This document shows positions 46,358 to 55,705 of a stretch of 64,000 nt of DNA, piece by piece (position 1 is the first letter of the stretch; the number at the start of each line of letters is the position of its first letter). The notes beneath the pieces are model-generated. The model made no database searches. It was not told the origin of the DNA and saw only the letters and a program-made list of their open reading frames with translations. The DNA comes from JABWCE01 sp964355045 (GTDB taxonomy: Bacteria > Bacteroidota > Bacteroidia > NS11-12g > UBA9320). A program made the position numbers and the translations under genes. The stretch lies in NCBI GenBank assembly GCA_964355045.1, contig CAYHCM010000002.1, forward strand, positions 17,742 to 81,741, in the 5' to 3' direction.

Positions 46358-47362
46358 ATGAAAAACAATTGCCCGATATGTTCGCAAAACAAAAGCCAAC
46401 GTATATGCCATAGAAAAAACAATGCACAAATTTGCTATTTCTGTTGCATTGATATGCGAAATGAAACTTGTGATGGGTGTAAATATTATAAAGACCCTGC
46501 AATAGCAGCCAAACAAAAGGAAGAGCTGGAAGAAAAACAAAAAGTTTTGAAAAATATGGCTCAACATATATTTCAAAAAAACAAGGCTAGAAAACATGCC
46601 AATCCAAAACATTTTACAATAAGAATAGATCCTGAAATAGATGAACAGGTAGATGAAGCCTTACAATTATCTGAGCGAGGGAAGTATTATCAGGCAGAAC
46701 AAATGCTTTTGAAATTATTGAAGAATAATTATGACTTGGAATCTGTTCACTATGGTTTGGGTACAAACTATGCTTTGCAAAATAAAAATGAACCGGCACT
46801 ATTTCATTTAAATAAAGCCGTTGAAATATTCCCCTACAATGTTGAAGCCTGGTTTAATAAAGCGATGATTCATAAGGATAAAATGGAAATTCCTGAATTA
46901 ATTAAATCGTTCAGAAAGGTAGTAGAATATGGGGAAAGCAAAGATAAAATTGTAATGGATGCGAAATCTATTCTTAACGATTTGGCCAATAATTTACGTG
47001 GAGAAGATAATATATCCTTAGACGATTTTATTGTTTTAGGTGAAAAATACAATGAAGCATTTAAATATATGGATCAAAAAAATTGGATTAAAGCGTTGGG
47101 ATTATTTAATGAAGTGCTTAAAATAAATTCAAAGCACAACCAATCGTATGGTAATATTGGACTTTGTTATGCCTTTATGGGTAACAATAAAAAAGCCATT
47201 GAAGCGCTGGATAAGTCCATAGAATTGGATCCAAAATATGAAATAGCCATTAATAACAAAAAAATTGTAGAAGCGTTAAGTGATGGCGAAAAATTAAATT
47301 CACAACGCTATGCATCCATGGATTATTATAAGGATTTAAATGAAAGGAAAAATAGCCACTAA
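46358..47362 (+). CDS. TPR protein with N-terminal Cys-rich cluster
   Basis: A 334-residue protein. Residues 5-42 hold a zinc-finger-like cluster (CPIC, CH, CYFCC, CDGC). A charged helix follows (AAKQKEELEEKQKVLKNM), then tetratricopeptide repeats at about 95-175 and 235-310 (HYGLGTNYALQNKNEPALF, NQSYGNIGLCYAFMG). No signal peptide, so cytoplasmic. The combination of a metal-binding module and TPRs suggests a scaffold; function unknown. Next gene starts 8 bp downstream. Confidence 0.75.
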   Translation: MKNNCPICSQNKSQRICHRKNNAQICYFCCIDMRNETCDGCKYYKDPAIAAKQKEELEEKQKVLKNMAQHIFQKNKARKHANPKHFTIRIDPEIDEQVDEALQLSERGKYYQAEQMLLKLLKNNYDLESVHYGLGTNYALQNKNEPALFHLNKAVEIFPYNVEAWFNKAMIHKDKMEIPELIKSFRKVVEYGESKDKIVMDAKSILNDLANNLRGEDNISLDDFIVLGEKYNEAFKYMDQKNWIKALGLFNEVLKINSKHNQSYGNIGLCYAFMGNNKKAIEALDKSIELDPKYEIAINNKKIVEALSDGEKLNSQRYASMDYYKDLNERKNSH

Positions 47363-47370
47363 TATTATAT

Positions 47371-47892
47371 ATGAAACTTTCCGACCTCATAAGATCAAAC
47401 ACTTGGCTAAGTGTAGAATTTACATTTTCAGAAATATATCCCGACCAAAATAAAAATTTGGATGTTTACGGGGATATTTTTGAAAAGCTTAAATGGATGG
47501 AAATGGAAGAAAGTGACTTTACTATTGAACTTAAACAATGTTATGATGATGAAACAATGGAAGAAGATTTTGTAGAAGTTTATGGACTAAAGCAGAATCC
47601 CTCAGAAGACGAAAAATGTGGATATGCCCTTGAATATTCTCCCTGGAATGAATGGCTTGGGATGACCGTATCGAATAAGGCTTTAACCGAATTTACGGAG
47701 TTTGAAATAATTGCCCATTGCCTTTATGAAATGACCTTTATGGGATTTGATGAAGAAACTATAAGGGAAGAAATGGATGAATTGAATAGAAGGATAGAAG
47801 AAATAGAAAATATGACCGAAGAAGAAAAGAAGGCTAATTTAAAATCGTCCGAAGATTTTTTGAAGGAATTGAGGGATGGATTGGAGGATTAA
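47371..47892 (+). CDS. Acidic conserved protein (DUF6557-like)
   Basis: A 173-residue, very acidic protein with EFTFSEIYPDQNKNLDVYGD-like N-terminus, ALEYSPWNEWLGMTV (about 90-104), EIIAHCLYEMTFMGFDEE (about 113-130) and a charged C-terminal helix. The order resembles DUF6557, my best guess from memory. Function unknown. It probably shares a transcript with the TPR gene 8 bp upstream. Confidence 0.6.
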   Translation: MKLSDLIRSNTWLSVEFTFSEIYPDQNKNLDVYGDIFEKLKWMEMEESDFTIELKQCYDDETMEEDFVEVYGLKQNPSEDEKCGYALEYSPWNEWLGMTVSNKALTEFTEFEIIAHCLYEMTFMGFDEETIREEMDELNRRIEEIENMTEEEKKANLKSSEDFLKELRDGLED

Positions 47893-47975
47893 TTTTAGCA
47901 TTTTTTTAATTAAAAATCAAACCTGAACAGTTTAAAAAACTAAAACAGCAAGAAGGTGTTTTTTAAAACCAAAGT

Positions 47976-48671
47976 TTACATCTCCAATTTATACCCTACT
48001 CCTTTAATTGTTGTAATCAGCTTCTCGCCAATTTTTTCACGAATCTTTCGGATATGAACGTCAATCGTTCTGTCAACCACAAATACATCATCTCCCCATA
48101 CTTCTGATAAAATATTTTCGCGTGTAAAAACTTTTCCCGGTTTTGTTGCCAAAAGAAATAAAAGGTCAAATTCTTTTTTGGGTAAAACCATTTTTTTGCC
48201 CTCAACAAATACGGAGTATGAGGAACGATCAATAATAAGTTCATTGACGGTAAGAACGGCTTGCTCATAATCCTGATTTTTACCCCGTTTTAAGATGGCT
48301 TTTATCCGGCTTAACAGTACCCGGGGTTTAACAGGTTTATTAATATAATCATCTGCTCCGGCTTCAAATCCGGCAATTTCCGAATATTCTTCGGAGCGGG
48401 CCGTTAAAAAAATAATAAATACATTTTTGGTATCAGGCTGAGATTTTATCTGACGACATGCTTCTATGCCATCCATTACCGGCATCATCACATCCATCAA
48501 AATTAGATCAGGTTTAAAAGTTTTGGATTTGAGAAGAGCTTCACTCCCATTAGATGCTGAATCAACCAAATAACTTTCACGCTCTAATAAGTATTTTATA
48601 AATTCAATGATATCAGGTTCATCATCTACTATAAGTATTCGTGCCGGCATATTCTTGTTTAAACTTTTCAT
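47976..48671 (-). CDS. OmpR-family response regulator
   Basis: A 231-residue DNA-binding response regulator: receiver (about 11-125, acidic pocket VDDEPD, phospho-acceptor Asp60 in LILMDVMMP, Lys in INKPVKPR) and winged-helix C-terminal domain (about 135-231, LPKKEFDLLFLLATKPGKVFTRE, then VDRTIDVHIRKIREKIG). Start at ATG 48671; the frame extends one codon upstream as TTG. No histidine kinase gene is adjacent, so the partner is elsewhere. Target genes unknown. Confidence 0.93.
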   Translation of the reverse strand: MKSLNKNMPARILIVDDEPDIIEFIKYLLERESYLVDSASNGSEALLKSKTFKPDLILMDVMMPVMDGIEACRQIKSQPDTKNVFIIFLTARSEEYSEIAGFEAGADDYINKPVKPRVLLSRIKAILKRGKNQDYEQAVLTVNELIIDRSSYSVFVEGKKMVLPKKEFDLLFLLATKPGKVFTRENILSEVWGDDVFVVDRTIDVHIRKIREKIGEKLITTIKGVGYKLEM

Positions 48672-48726
48672 CAAAAATCGCCTTTGAAAATTACCTTTAG
48701 GTTAACATAATATTATGCCAATATTA

Positions 48727-49857
48727 TTATAATAGCTCCGCAAGCTTAGCTTCTAAATCAGCTCCCCGAAGCCCTTTGGCTATAATACGACCATTTTTAT
48801 CAAGCAATACAGTAAAGGGGATAGAGCCTACATGATATGTTTTTGCAGCTACATTTTGCCACCCTTGTAAATCACTTACATGTTTCCAAGTTAGGCCATC
48901 CTTTTGCACGGCCGCTTTCCATTTATTCATATCCTGATCCAAAGAAACCCCATAAATTTCAAAGCCTTTATCTTTAAATGTATTGTATACCCTCACTACA
49001 TTAGGATTTTCCTGACGGCATGGCCCGCACCATGAAGCCCAAAAATCAATTAACACCACTTTTCCTCTAAGGGAAGATAATTTTACTTCCATGCCTTCAA
49101 AATTTAAGAGCGATATTTCGGGAGCAAGCCCGCCTACTTCCAAAGGAGCAATAGATTCAATGGTAAGCTTAAGCTCAGATGTATATTTGGAGGCAGGCAT
49201 CTTTATTTTCATTTTATCATAGGCAATTTGCATTAAACTGATAACAGGTTCCTCAAACAAAAAGGTAACAGCATAGTATGAAGCCGGACTTCCTTCGTGC
49301 TCTTTCAAAAATTTACCAATAGCATCGGTTCTTTCCTTTTGCATATTTTGAAACGTTATTCCAACAGCCGTTCTTAGGCTATCTGTTACTTTTGTTGGGT
49401 CTATTTCTGATATTTCCTTATTGAAATCTTGTAAATTTTTATCATGATTAAGGTAAATGTTGAATAACTCATTCATTAGCAAATTGTGCTTATCTCCTTC
49501 GACAGTATAGTTTAGCCACATTTTATTTTTAATAGCTAAAGTTAGTTTTGTATTTTTTCCTAACACTAAAGGAATTCCCGGAGGATTGGGTGAATCAAAG
49601 GTGATAAAACACAGAGTAGGTTCTGAAAAAGCAGAACTCTGAAACGTGAAATTTCCCTTTTCATCCACCTTTGCACTATCTATAAATACAATTTGAGTTT
49701 TAGTAAGCTCGTGTAAAAACACAGTTCTCACAGGATTACCTTCAATATTCCCTTTAACAAGAGCTGAATTTGTTGTCTGGCTGTCGGCATCTTTGTTAGC
49801 GCATGAAATTACAAGCACGTTAAATAAAATGAATACCAGCAAAAAAGTGTTTTTCAT
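48727..49857 (-). CDS. TlpA-like thioredoxin lipoprotein with DUF4369-type N-terminus
   Basis: A 376-residue lipoprotein (lipobox VISCAN, Cys about 19). Residues about 30-130 match the beta-rich DUF4369 domain typical of Bacteroidota TlpA proteins; a helical middle follows; the C-terminal thioredoxin domain (about 245-376) has the redox motif C277-G-P-C280 in WASWCGPCRQENP and SIPFTVLLDKNGRI. It works in the periplasm on disulfides or cytochrome c maturation. It lies 55 bp beyond the response regulator start on the same strand. Confidence 0.92.
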   Translation of the reverse strand: MKNTFLLVFILFNVLVISCANKDADSQTTNSALVKGNIEGNPVRTVFLHELTKTQIVFIDSAKVDEKGNFTFQSSAFSEPTLCFITFDSPNPPGIPLVLGKNTKLTLAIKNKMWLNYTVEGDKHNLLMNELFNIYLNHDKNLQDFNKEISEIDPTKVTDSLRTAVGITFQNMQKERTDAIGKFLKEHEGSPASYYAVTFLFEEPVISLMQIAYDKMKIKMPASKYTSELKLTIESIAPLEVGGLAPEISLLNFEGMEVKLSSLRGKVVLIDFWASWCGPCRQENPNVVRVYNTFKDKGFEIYGVSLDQDMNKWKAAVQKDGLTWKHVSDLQGWQNVAAKTYHVGSIPFTVLLDKNGRIIAKGLRGADLEAKLAELL

Positions 49858-50278
49858 ATGTAATTTATGTTTATTTTTTTTAGGTCATATGGAATACCCA
49901 TATTTCATTCGCGGTTGGTTTGAAATCTTCTAATGGGTATTTCATATGATAATTTATCTTTATATTTAAATCAATGTTAATAAAATGTCTTTTAATTTTA
50001 AAATTTTCGGGAATGACATTTCATAATACAAACCACGTCTAAAATTTAATTAAATACAAATCGAATGGTTCACAATTCGACATAATGGTTAAAAATAATA
50101 GTCCAGTGCATAAATTGGGTTTTAGTGCTCAATATAAAAATCTTTCCCATAATATTTTTATCTTCCCATTTATAGAAATTTTATTACACTAATTATCAAC
50201 ATTTTAATATTTTATTGAAAAATATTTTATTGTTTTTATAAATATTATATCTAACATTGTATTCGGAAATAATAAAAA
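49858..50278. other. 421-bp intergenic region between TlpA-like and NtrC-like genes
   Basis: It contains the inverted repeat CATATGGAATACCCAT (49886-49901) and ATGGGTATTTCATATG (49933-49948), one mismatch, 31-nt loop, lying in the 5' region of the TlpA-like gene. A second small inverted repeat is around TCGAATGGTTCACAATTCGA. The 50230-50259 segment looks like a promoter (next entry). No sigma-54 consensus was seen, and no coding potential was found. Confidence 0.5.
50230..50259 (+). promoter_or_regulatory. Putative promoter of the NtrC-like regulator
   Basis: TTG at 50230-50232, then exactly 19 bp, then TAACATTG (50252-50259), one base off TAnnTTTG. It is 19 bp from the ATG at 50279. Confidence 0.5.
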
Positions 50279-51622
50279 ATGGACAAATTAAAAATATTTA
50301 TTATTGAGGATGACCCATTTTATGGGGAAATTATTCAATATAATTTATCGTTGAATCCAGATTTAGACGTGCAGCTTTTTGGTACTGCTGAGTCATTCTT
50401 TAAAAAATTAGATGAAAACCCTGATTTAATAACCTTGGATTATTCATTGCCGGATATGACAGGTGAAGCGGTGTTGAAAAAAATCAAAAAAACACACCCT
50501 AATATTCCTGTGGTTGTTGTTTCGGGTCAGGAAGATTTGAAAACAGCCATTCAATTACTTAAAGATGGTGCTTATGACTACCTGATAAAGGACGAAGACA
50601 CCAAAGACAGAATTTGGAACATAATCAGAAATATCAAGGAAAACAGAGATTTAAGAGAAGAAATATCACATCTTAAAGATCAGATTTCGAAAAAGTTTGA
50701 CTTTTCAAAAACTGTTATTGGAAATAGCCCGGTTATGAAAAAGGTTTATACTTTGGTTCAAAAAGCGGCTAATTCATCCATAACATTATCTATAACCGGT
50801 GAAACAGGAACCGGAAAAGAAGTAATTGCTAAGGCAATTCACTTTAATTCAAAACTGAAAAACAAGCCGTTTGTAAGTGTAAATATTGCTGCAATACCAA
50901 AAGATTTGATTGAATCTGAGCTTTTTGGTCATGAAAAAGGGGCATTTACCGGAGCAATCGGACGCAGAATTGGAAAATTTGAAGAAGCTAACGGCGGCAC
51001 CTTGTTTTTGGATGAAATTGGTGAAATGGATATTAATATGCAATCAAAACTATTGCGTGTATTGCAGGAAAAAGAAATAACACGGGTTGGAGGTAATCAG
51101 GAAATAAAGGTAAATTGCCGAATAGTAGTGGCTACCCACAGAGACCTGACCGAAGAAATACGAAAAGGGAATTTCAGAGAAGATTTATACTACAGGCTTT
51201 TGGGATTACCTATTCAATTACCACCTTTGCGAATGAGAGGCAATGATATCCTTTTGTTGGCTAAATATTTTATAGCAGATTATTGCAAGGAAAATGAGAT
51301 TCCTAAATTATCACTTTCGCCTACTTTGCAAAGCAAACTCTTAAAATACGAGTGGCCTGGTAACGTGCGTGAGTTAAAAGCTGTAATTGAATTGGCGTGT
51401 GTAATGGCCGATAATGAAACTATTGAACCTGCACATATTGAATTTAGCAAAAATTATTCAATGGATACGATGTTGAATAAGGAAATGTCGCTCAGAGAAT
51501 ACAGCAACAATATTATTAAACATTTTTTGCTTAAATACGGCGAAGATGTGGTAATGGTATCCAAAAAACTTAAAATCGGAAAATCAACCATTTACAGAAT
51601 GTTACAAACAAAATCAATATAA
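50279..51622 (+). CDS. Sigma-54-dependent NtrC-type response regulator
   Basis: A 447-residue activator: receiver domain (1-125, EDD pocket, phospho-acceptor Asp54 in LITLDYSLPD), AAA+ domain (about 145-385, Walker A GETGTGKE at 174-181, GAFTGA at 221-226 for sigma-54 contact, GGTLFLDEIGEM), and a short Fis-like HTH at the end (KKLKIGKSTIYRML). It would activate sigma-54 promoters on phosphorylation. The HTH is compact. The next gene encodes an Hpt phosphotransfer protein; no sensor kinase is adjacent, so a phosphorelay is inferred. Confidence 0.94.
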   Translation: MDKLKIFIIEDDPFYGEIIQYNLSLNPDLDVQLFGTAESFFKKLDENPDLITLDYSLPDMTGEAVLKKIKKTHPNIPVVVVSGQEDLKTAIQLLKDGAYDYLIKDEDTKDRIWNIIRNIKENRDLREEISHLKDQISKKFDFSKTVIGNSPVMKKVYTLVQKAANSSITLSITGETGTGKEVIAKAIHFNSKLKNKPFVSVNIAAIPKDLIESELFGHEKGAFTGAIGRRIGKFEEANGGTLFLDEIGEMDINMQSKLLRVLQEKEITRVGGNQEIKVNCRIVVATHRDLTEEIRKGNFREDLYYRLLGLPIQLPPLRMRGNDILLLAKYFIADYCKENEIPKLSLSPTLQSKLLKYEWPGNVRELKAVIELACVMADNETIEPAHIEFSKNYSMDTMLNKEMSLREYSNNIIKHFLLKYGEDVVMVSKKLKIGKSTIYRMLQTKSI

Positions 51623-51669
51623 AAAACTACTGCTGCTTAATAACTACTACTACATAAAATACACTAAAA

Positions 51670-52032
51670 ATGAACTCTTTTAATTTATTGACGATGGAAC
51701 CCAAAATGTATAACCTTGAGCAAATAGAAATGATGTCGGAAGGCAATAATGAATTTGTTGACAAAATGGTTAACTTGTTTATTGAACTTACACCTGAACT
51801 ATTAAACAGAATAAACACGGGTTTGATAGAAAACGATTATGACGAAATAAAATCGGCAGCTCATAAAATGAAGCCTTCCATAGATATGATGGGAATAGTT
51901 TCATTGAAAAACGAAATTCGAAATATCGAAAAATTGGCACTCGACAGAGTGGATGTTGTAACTATGAAAAACGCTATTGTGTATCTGGAAACTACGTTAG
52001 GTCAGGTAATTAACCAATTGAAAAATCGCTAA
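51670..52032 (+). CDS. Hpt-domain phosphotransfer protein
   Basis: A 120-residue four-helix bundle with the phospho-acceptor His65 in KSAAHKMKPSIDMMG. Hpt proteins pass phosphate between kinases and response regulators. It is 47 bp behind the NtrC-like regulator gene, so it probably serves that regulator. Start at ATG 51670; internal ATGs at codons 9 and 13 are possible. Confidence 0.87.
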   Translation: MNSFNLLTMEPKMYNLEQIEMMSEGNNEFVDKMVNLFIELTPELLNRINTGLIENDYDEIKSAAHKMKPSIDMMGIVSLKNEIRNIEKLALDRVDVVTMKNAIVYLETTLGQVINQLKNR

Positions 52033-52041
52033 TTATTTTGA

Positions 52042-52755
52042 TTAAAGCAATAGGTTTTTATAGAGCTGAATAGTATTGTGAAGCCCTAAATACAAGCTGT
52101 CACATATCAAAGCATGACCAATGGAAACTTCAGCTAAACCAAAAATATTTCGTTTAAAATATTTTAAATTTTCCAGATTCAAATCATGACCTGCATTTAT
52201 TCCTAATCCTAATTCATTGGCAATTTTTGCCGCTTTACTATAATTCAAAATTGCTTTCTCAGCATTATGATGATAGTTTAAAGCATAAAATTCAGTATAA
52301 AGTTCAATTCTGTCTGTTCCCGTTTCCTTAGCCCCTACTACTTGCTCTTCATTTGGGTCTAAAAATAGTGAAGTTCTAATTCCTTTCGCCTTCAGTTCAG
52401 CAATTACTTCCTTTAAAAAGTCCTTATTTTTAATAGTATCCCAGCCGGCATTACTTGTAATGGCGTTGGGTTCATCGGGCACCAAAGTTACCTGTTCAGG
52501 TTTTATTTTTAATACCAAATCCATAAAATCACGGGTTGGGTTTCCTTCTATATTAAATTCTGTGTAAACAACTTCTCTTAATTGTATTACATCCTCGTAC
52601 CTAATATGCCTGCCATCAGGCCGGGGATGAACGGTTATTCCATCAGCTCCAAAGCTTTGACAATCCACAGCCACTTTTACAACATCCGGATTATTGCCGC
52701 CACGGGCATTGCGAAGTGTGGCTATTTTATTAATGTTTACGCTTAGTTTCGTCAT
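52042..52755 (-). CDS. pdxJ: Pyridoxine 5'-phosphate synthase
   Basis: A 237-residue TIM-barrel enzyme that joins 1-deoxy-D-xylulose-5-phosphate and 3-amino-2-oxopropyl phosphate to pyridoxine-5'-phosphate (vitamin B6 pathway). Active-site region GITVHPRPDGRHI (His43, Arg45, His50) and the C-terminal GINAGHDLNLENL with SIGHALI. Start set at ATG 52755 (TKLSVNINKIATLRNARGG); the open frame extends five codons upstream. Cytoplasmic. Confidence 0.95.
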   Translation of the reverse strand: MTKLSVNINKIATLRNARGGNNPDVVKVAVDCQSFGADGITVHPRPDGRHIRYEDVIQLREVVYTEFNIEGNPTRDFMDLVLKIKPEQVTLVPDEPNAITSNAGWDTIKNKDFLKEVIAELKAKGIRTSLFLDPNEEQVVGAKETGTDRIELYTEFYALNYHHNAEKAILNYSKAAKIANELGLGINAGHDLNLENLKYFKRNIFGLAEVSIGHALICDSLYLGLHNTIQLYKNLLL

Positions 52756-52772
52756 TTTTAAGAAGTTCAAAA

Positions 52773-54833
52773 TTACATAAACCCATAACTTATCAGCAGA
52801 TTAATTTCATGTAATTTATTTGAATTTACAGTTGTATATCCGCTGCCAATAGTTTGCCGGTCGTAATAAGTTGTAAAGGCATAGCGGCATTGAAGAAACA
52901 TATTTTTGTATTTGTATTTTGTTAAAGCATAAAATTTGGTTCCGGAACCACTAAAACCGGGAACCGACCATGAATATAAAACATCGTTCTCAGCGGCATA
53001 AATTCTGGCATTAAAATCCTTTATATTAAAAAATGTAACGCGGGTTGAAATAGAAATTGGGGAATTTAATTGACGATAAACAAAATCCAGATACATCAAA
53101 TTTCCGGTTTGGATTTTATTTTCAGGAGTCATATATTTTGAAAATTCAAGTCGCGATTTTAAAGTAACATTTGGCAAAATTTTAAACTCGGCATGAAATC
53201 GCACATTGCTTTTTTCGGTCCAATTCAAGCCATTGAAATTCCCTAAATCCGTATTTTTTAATTCTTGCTTTGTCCTCAGTCTCACATACATTACCGAAGT
53301 TTTTGTTGGTTTAAAATTGAGTTCTGTTAAATAGTCAATCCCGTTTCCCCTACCATCCACATAATAACTATACCAAGGCATTTTATAGCTATCCACAAAA
53401 CCCGAAAATGTTAGTTTTTTGGAAGGCTTAATATTAAACCCAACATAGGTTCCCCGTTCATTATTAGGGTTGCTGTTTTCGGAAAAAGCATTTGTATTGT
53501 ACCAAATAAATTGTTTGAAATAATACCTGTTCACTATTACCAAATCTATCGTACTACCCAAGCTTATATAGGCTCCGGCAATATATCCGTTAGCTGTATT
53601 GGTTCCTGTGGTGGCTTCGCCAAAAAGATTTATGTTTTTAAAATAATAGTCAAAATGAAGGCCGGTTTTAAAAAACTGTTTCCCTTGAAAATAATAGCGG
53701 TTATAAATTTTATCATCTAATGTTAATGACTTGTCAAAGGAATTGAAAACATTTGTGAAACCAAGCATCAGGTTTTTTGCTCTGTAATTAAAGTTTTGCC
53801 CAATAAGGGTTTTAGTAACATTTTTTTCTTTGCTAATTTCCAAATCAGTTCGGTGATAACCATCGGTTACAAATGACTTTGTTATAGTTTCTAAACCAGC
53901 TTCCATATTTATAGTATCCAAATTTCCATCAATTTTATTTCTGGAAATAAACGTGGTGGATTCAAAATTTTTATACCCCAACGTTATTCCGCCTCCTCTT
54001 AAAAATTCGTTTTCGTTAAACGAACGGTATGGTCTCAATCCTGTATTAAATCGTTTTACATTTAATACCAAAGCCGATTTTCCAAATCCCAAACCACTTG
54101 CCATTGTAAGGCCCTGGCCAAATGCCACCTGAAAATCACCTAAGGCTATTTTTCTTATAAAGCCTTTTTTATTTATAAAAAAATGTGCCGAATAATAATC
54201 AAATCCCTGCCTGTTGCTATTAATAAAAAAATCTTCGCCTTCATCTTTTTCAGCATTAAAACCATATTGAACTGCATTTTTATAATTAGCACTAAACCTA
54301 ATCTGGTAGCGGTATGGTGACCCCGGATAATACAAAGTTGAATCATTAGTTAAGGTTTTAAAACCCTTGCTTATTGGTCGGGAAGTTGAGAACAATCCTG
54401 TAATATTTTTTTGGGCCTTTATGATGTGTTGTCCTAAATTTTTAAAATCCAAATTAGCTTCCACAACCGTTAGCAACGGAATCAATAATTTTAAAATTTC
54501 CAAAGGAATTTCATCAATCGTTTGAAGTTCTAATGGAGAAGCAAAATTGCCAAATTCAATACGATGCTTAATAATGGCCCGCACTTGAAGCGGAGTTAAA
54601 ATATCTAAGGAAAGTAGTTCAAAGGATGTAGCTTTATTAAGATTCAGTTTATTATTTATTCCAAAATTTACCTGATCGGCCAAATCGTTGTAATCGCCCG
54701 TTTGGTCGGTATTTTCAATATATTTTTCAAGTCTTTTTAACTGTTCCTCATCCGATTGTGCCTTGGCAAAAATTATATTTCCGAGAACAAAAATCAGAAA
54801 CAAAATCCATTTATGATTTCTCCGGTTTTGCAT
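52773..54833 (-). CDS. Helix-hairpin-helix protein with outer-membrane barrel-like C-terminus
   Basis: A 686-residue secreted protein: signal peptide (ending KAQS, about residue 26), acidic region, ComEA-like helix-hairpin-helix repeats (about 55-125: LNLNKATSFELLSLDILTPLQ, and FASPLELQTIDEIPLE), then about 500 residues of alternating aromatic strands that look like a beta-barrel, ending LISYGFM. Bacteroidota have such HhH-barrel proteins with unknown roles; DNA or peptide contact is possible. It overlaps the preceding gene by 23 bp (54811-54833), so both are in one operon. Confidence 0.8.
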   Translation of the reverse strand: MQNRRNHKWILFLIFVLGNIIFAKAQSDEEQLKRLEKYIENTDQTGDYNDLADQVNFGINNKLNLNKATSFELLSLDILTPLQVRAIIKHRIEFGNFASPLELQTIDEIPLEILKLLIPLLTVVEANLDFKNLGQHIIKAQKNITGLFSTSRPISKGFKTLTNDSTLYYPGSPYRYQIRFSANYKNAVQYGFNAEKDEGEDFFINSNRQGFDYYSAHFFINKKGFIRKIALGDFQVAFGQGLTMASGLGFGKSALVLNVKRFNTGLRPYRSFNENEFLRGGGITLGYKNFESTTFISRNKIDGNLDTINMEAGLETITKSFVTDGYHRTDLEISKEKNVTKTLIGQNFNYRAKNLMLGFTNVFNSFDKSLTLDDKIYNRYYFQGKQFFKTGLHFDYYFKNINLFGEATTGTNTANGYIAGAYISLGSTIDLVIVNRYYFKQFIWYNTNAFSENSNPNNERGTYVGFNIKPSKKLTFSGFVDSYKMPWYSYYVDGRGNGIDYLTELNFKPTKTSVMYVRLRTKQELKNTDLGNFNGLNWTEKSNVRFHAEFKILPNVTLKSRLEFSKYMTPENKIQTGNLMYLDFVYRQLNSPISISTRVTFFNIKDFNARIYAAENDVLYSWSVPGFSGSGTKFYALTKYKYKNMFLQCRYAFTTYYDRQTIGSGYTTVNSNKLHEINLLISYGFM

Positions 54834-55653
54834 TTATTGGCCAAAAAGTTATTCCTCCGGCTGAGGTAGCATTGAGATACGGATGCATGGCAAAAGCTAT
54901 ATGAATACTAATATTTTTTGCAAAATAGCTGATTCCAAAACTTGCGTTTACAGGCTTATTATATGCTCCGACCATAATTTTCAAATTTTTTGAAACCTGA
55001 TAATTTATCCCAATTTTCAAGTTGCCATCACTGTTCATAATTTGATTCCATTCGGCTGCAATAGTCAGTTTTTTATTAGCATTGTAAAAAAGGGAACTGT
55101 TGGTAATAAAGGGCAAACGTTCGTCATTATATCTCGCCAAAGGCACTCTGGCAGGATTGATAACTTGAAAAGCAAAATCAAAATTAGAATTGAAGGAGCT
55201 ATAAATTCCAGCTTCAAAAGTTAGCAAATGTTTTACAGAATAGCTTTCTTTGGGCAATTGTATCCGCAAATAATCTAAACTTATCCCGCCGCCAAATTGT
55301 GATGAAAATTTTTTGGCCAGCGATAATTTTAGTAGCCCTTCATTGTAATATTGATTGCCAAAAAAACTATAGCCTATTCCAAAAGTTTGGGTTTTGTTTA
55401 ATTTATAATTTGCTGCAAAACAAGCATGGTTTAATCCTTCCACAAAATATTGGGATTGAAAAGAAATTGAAAAAGAATTTTGCTTTGCAAATGCCAAACT
55501 TCCCTGATGATTGTAAGCTGCAAAAGGGTCGGTTTTAAAGGCTGAGATAGTCCCTAGCCCAATTGCCACAGGACCTTGCGTAGTAGGAAAAATAGTTGCC
55601 TTAGCCTGAAAAGCAAATAAAACCAAAATCCATAAGACTTTGTTTGCAGACAT
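54811..55653 (-). CDS. Outer-membrane barrel protein, PorV/PorQ-like fold
   Basis: A 280-residue protein with signal peptide (VLWILVLFAFQAKA) followed by GPVAIGLGTISAFKTDPFAAYNHQG (read in parts), the N-terminal pattern of PorV/PorQ/FadL-like barrels, and amphipathic strands to the end. It is shorter than PorV. Members of this fold work in T9SS or in transport. It directly precedes and overlaps the HhH-barrel gene. The ATG lies in the loop of an 8-bp hairpin (55644-55664). Confidence 0.6.
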   Translation of the reverse strand: MSANKVLWILVLFAFQAKATIFPTTQGPVAIGLGTISAFKTDPFAAYNHQGSLAFAKQNSFSISFQSQYFVEGLNHACFAANYKLNKTQTFGIGYSFFGNQYYNEGLLKLSLAKKFSSQFGGGISLDYLRIQLPKESYSVKHLLTFEAGIYSSFNSNFDFAFQVINPARVPLARYNDERLPFITNSSLFYNANKKLTIAAEWNQIMNSDGNLKIGINYQVSKNLKIMVGAYNKPVNASFGISYFAKNISIHIAFAMHPYLNATSAGGITFWPINAKPEKS

Positions 55654-55664
55654 TAGGTCTGCAA
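55644..55664 (-). promoter_or_regulatory. Hairpin enclosing the start codon
   Basis: TTGCAGAC (55644-55651) and GTCTGCAA (55657-55664) pair perfectly with a 5-nt loop; the ATG of the barrel protein is at 55651-55653, partly in loop and stem. Such a stem can lower translation. Confidence 0.6.
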
Positions 55665-55705
55665 TAAACGAAAAAGAATTTGATTTGGGAAAAAATGTTG
55701 ATTTT

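Noticed and set aside
50000..50270. Sigma-54 promoter upstream of the NtrC-like gene
   Set aside because: No GG-N10-GC pair with good flanks was found; a housekeeping-type promoter fits better.
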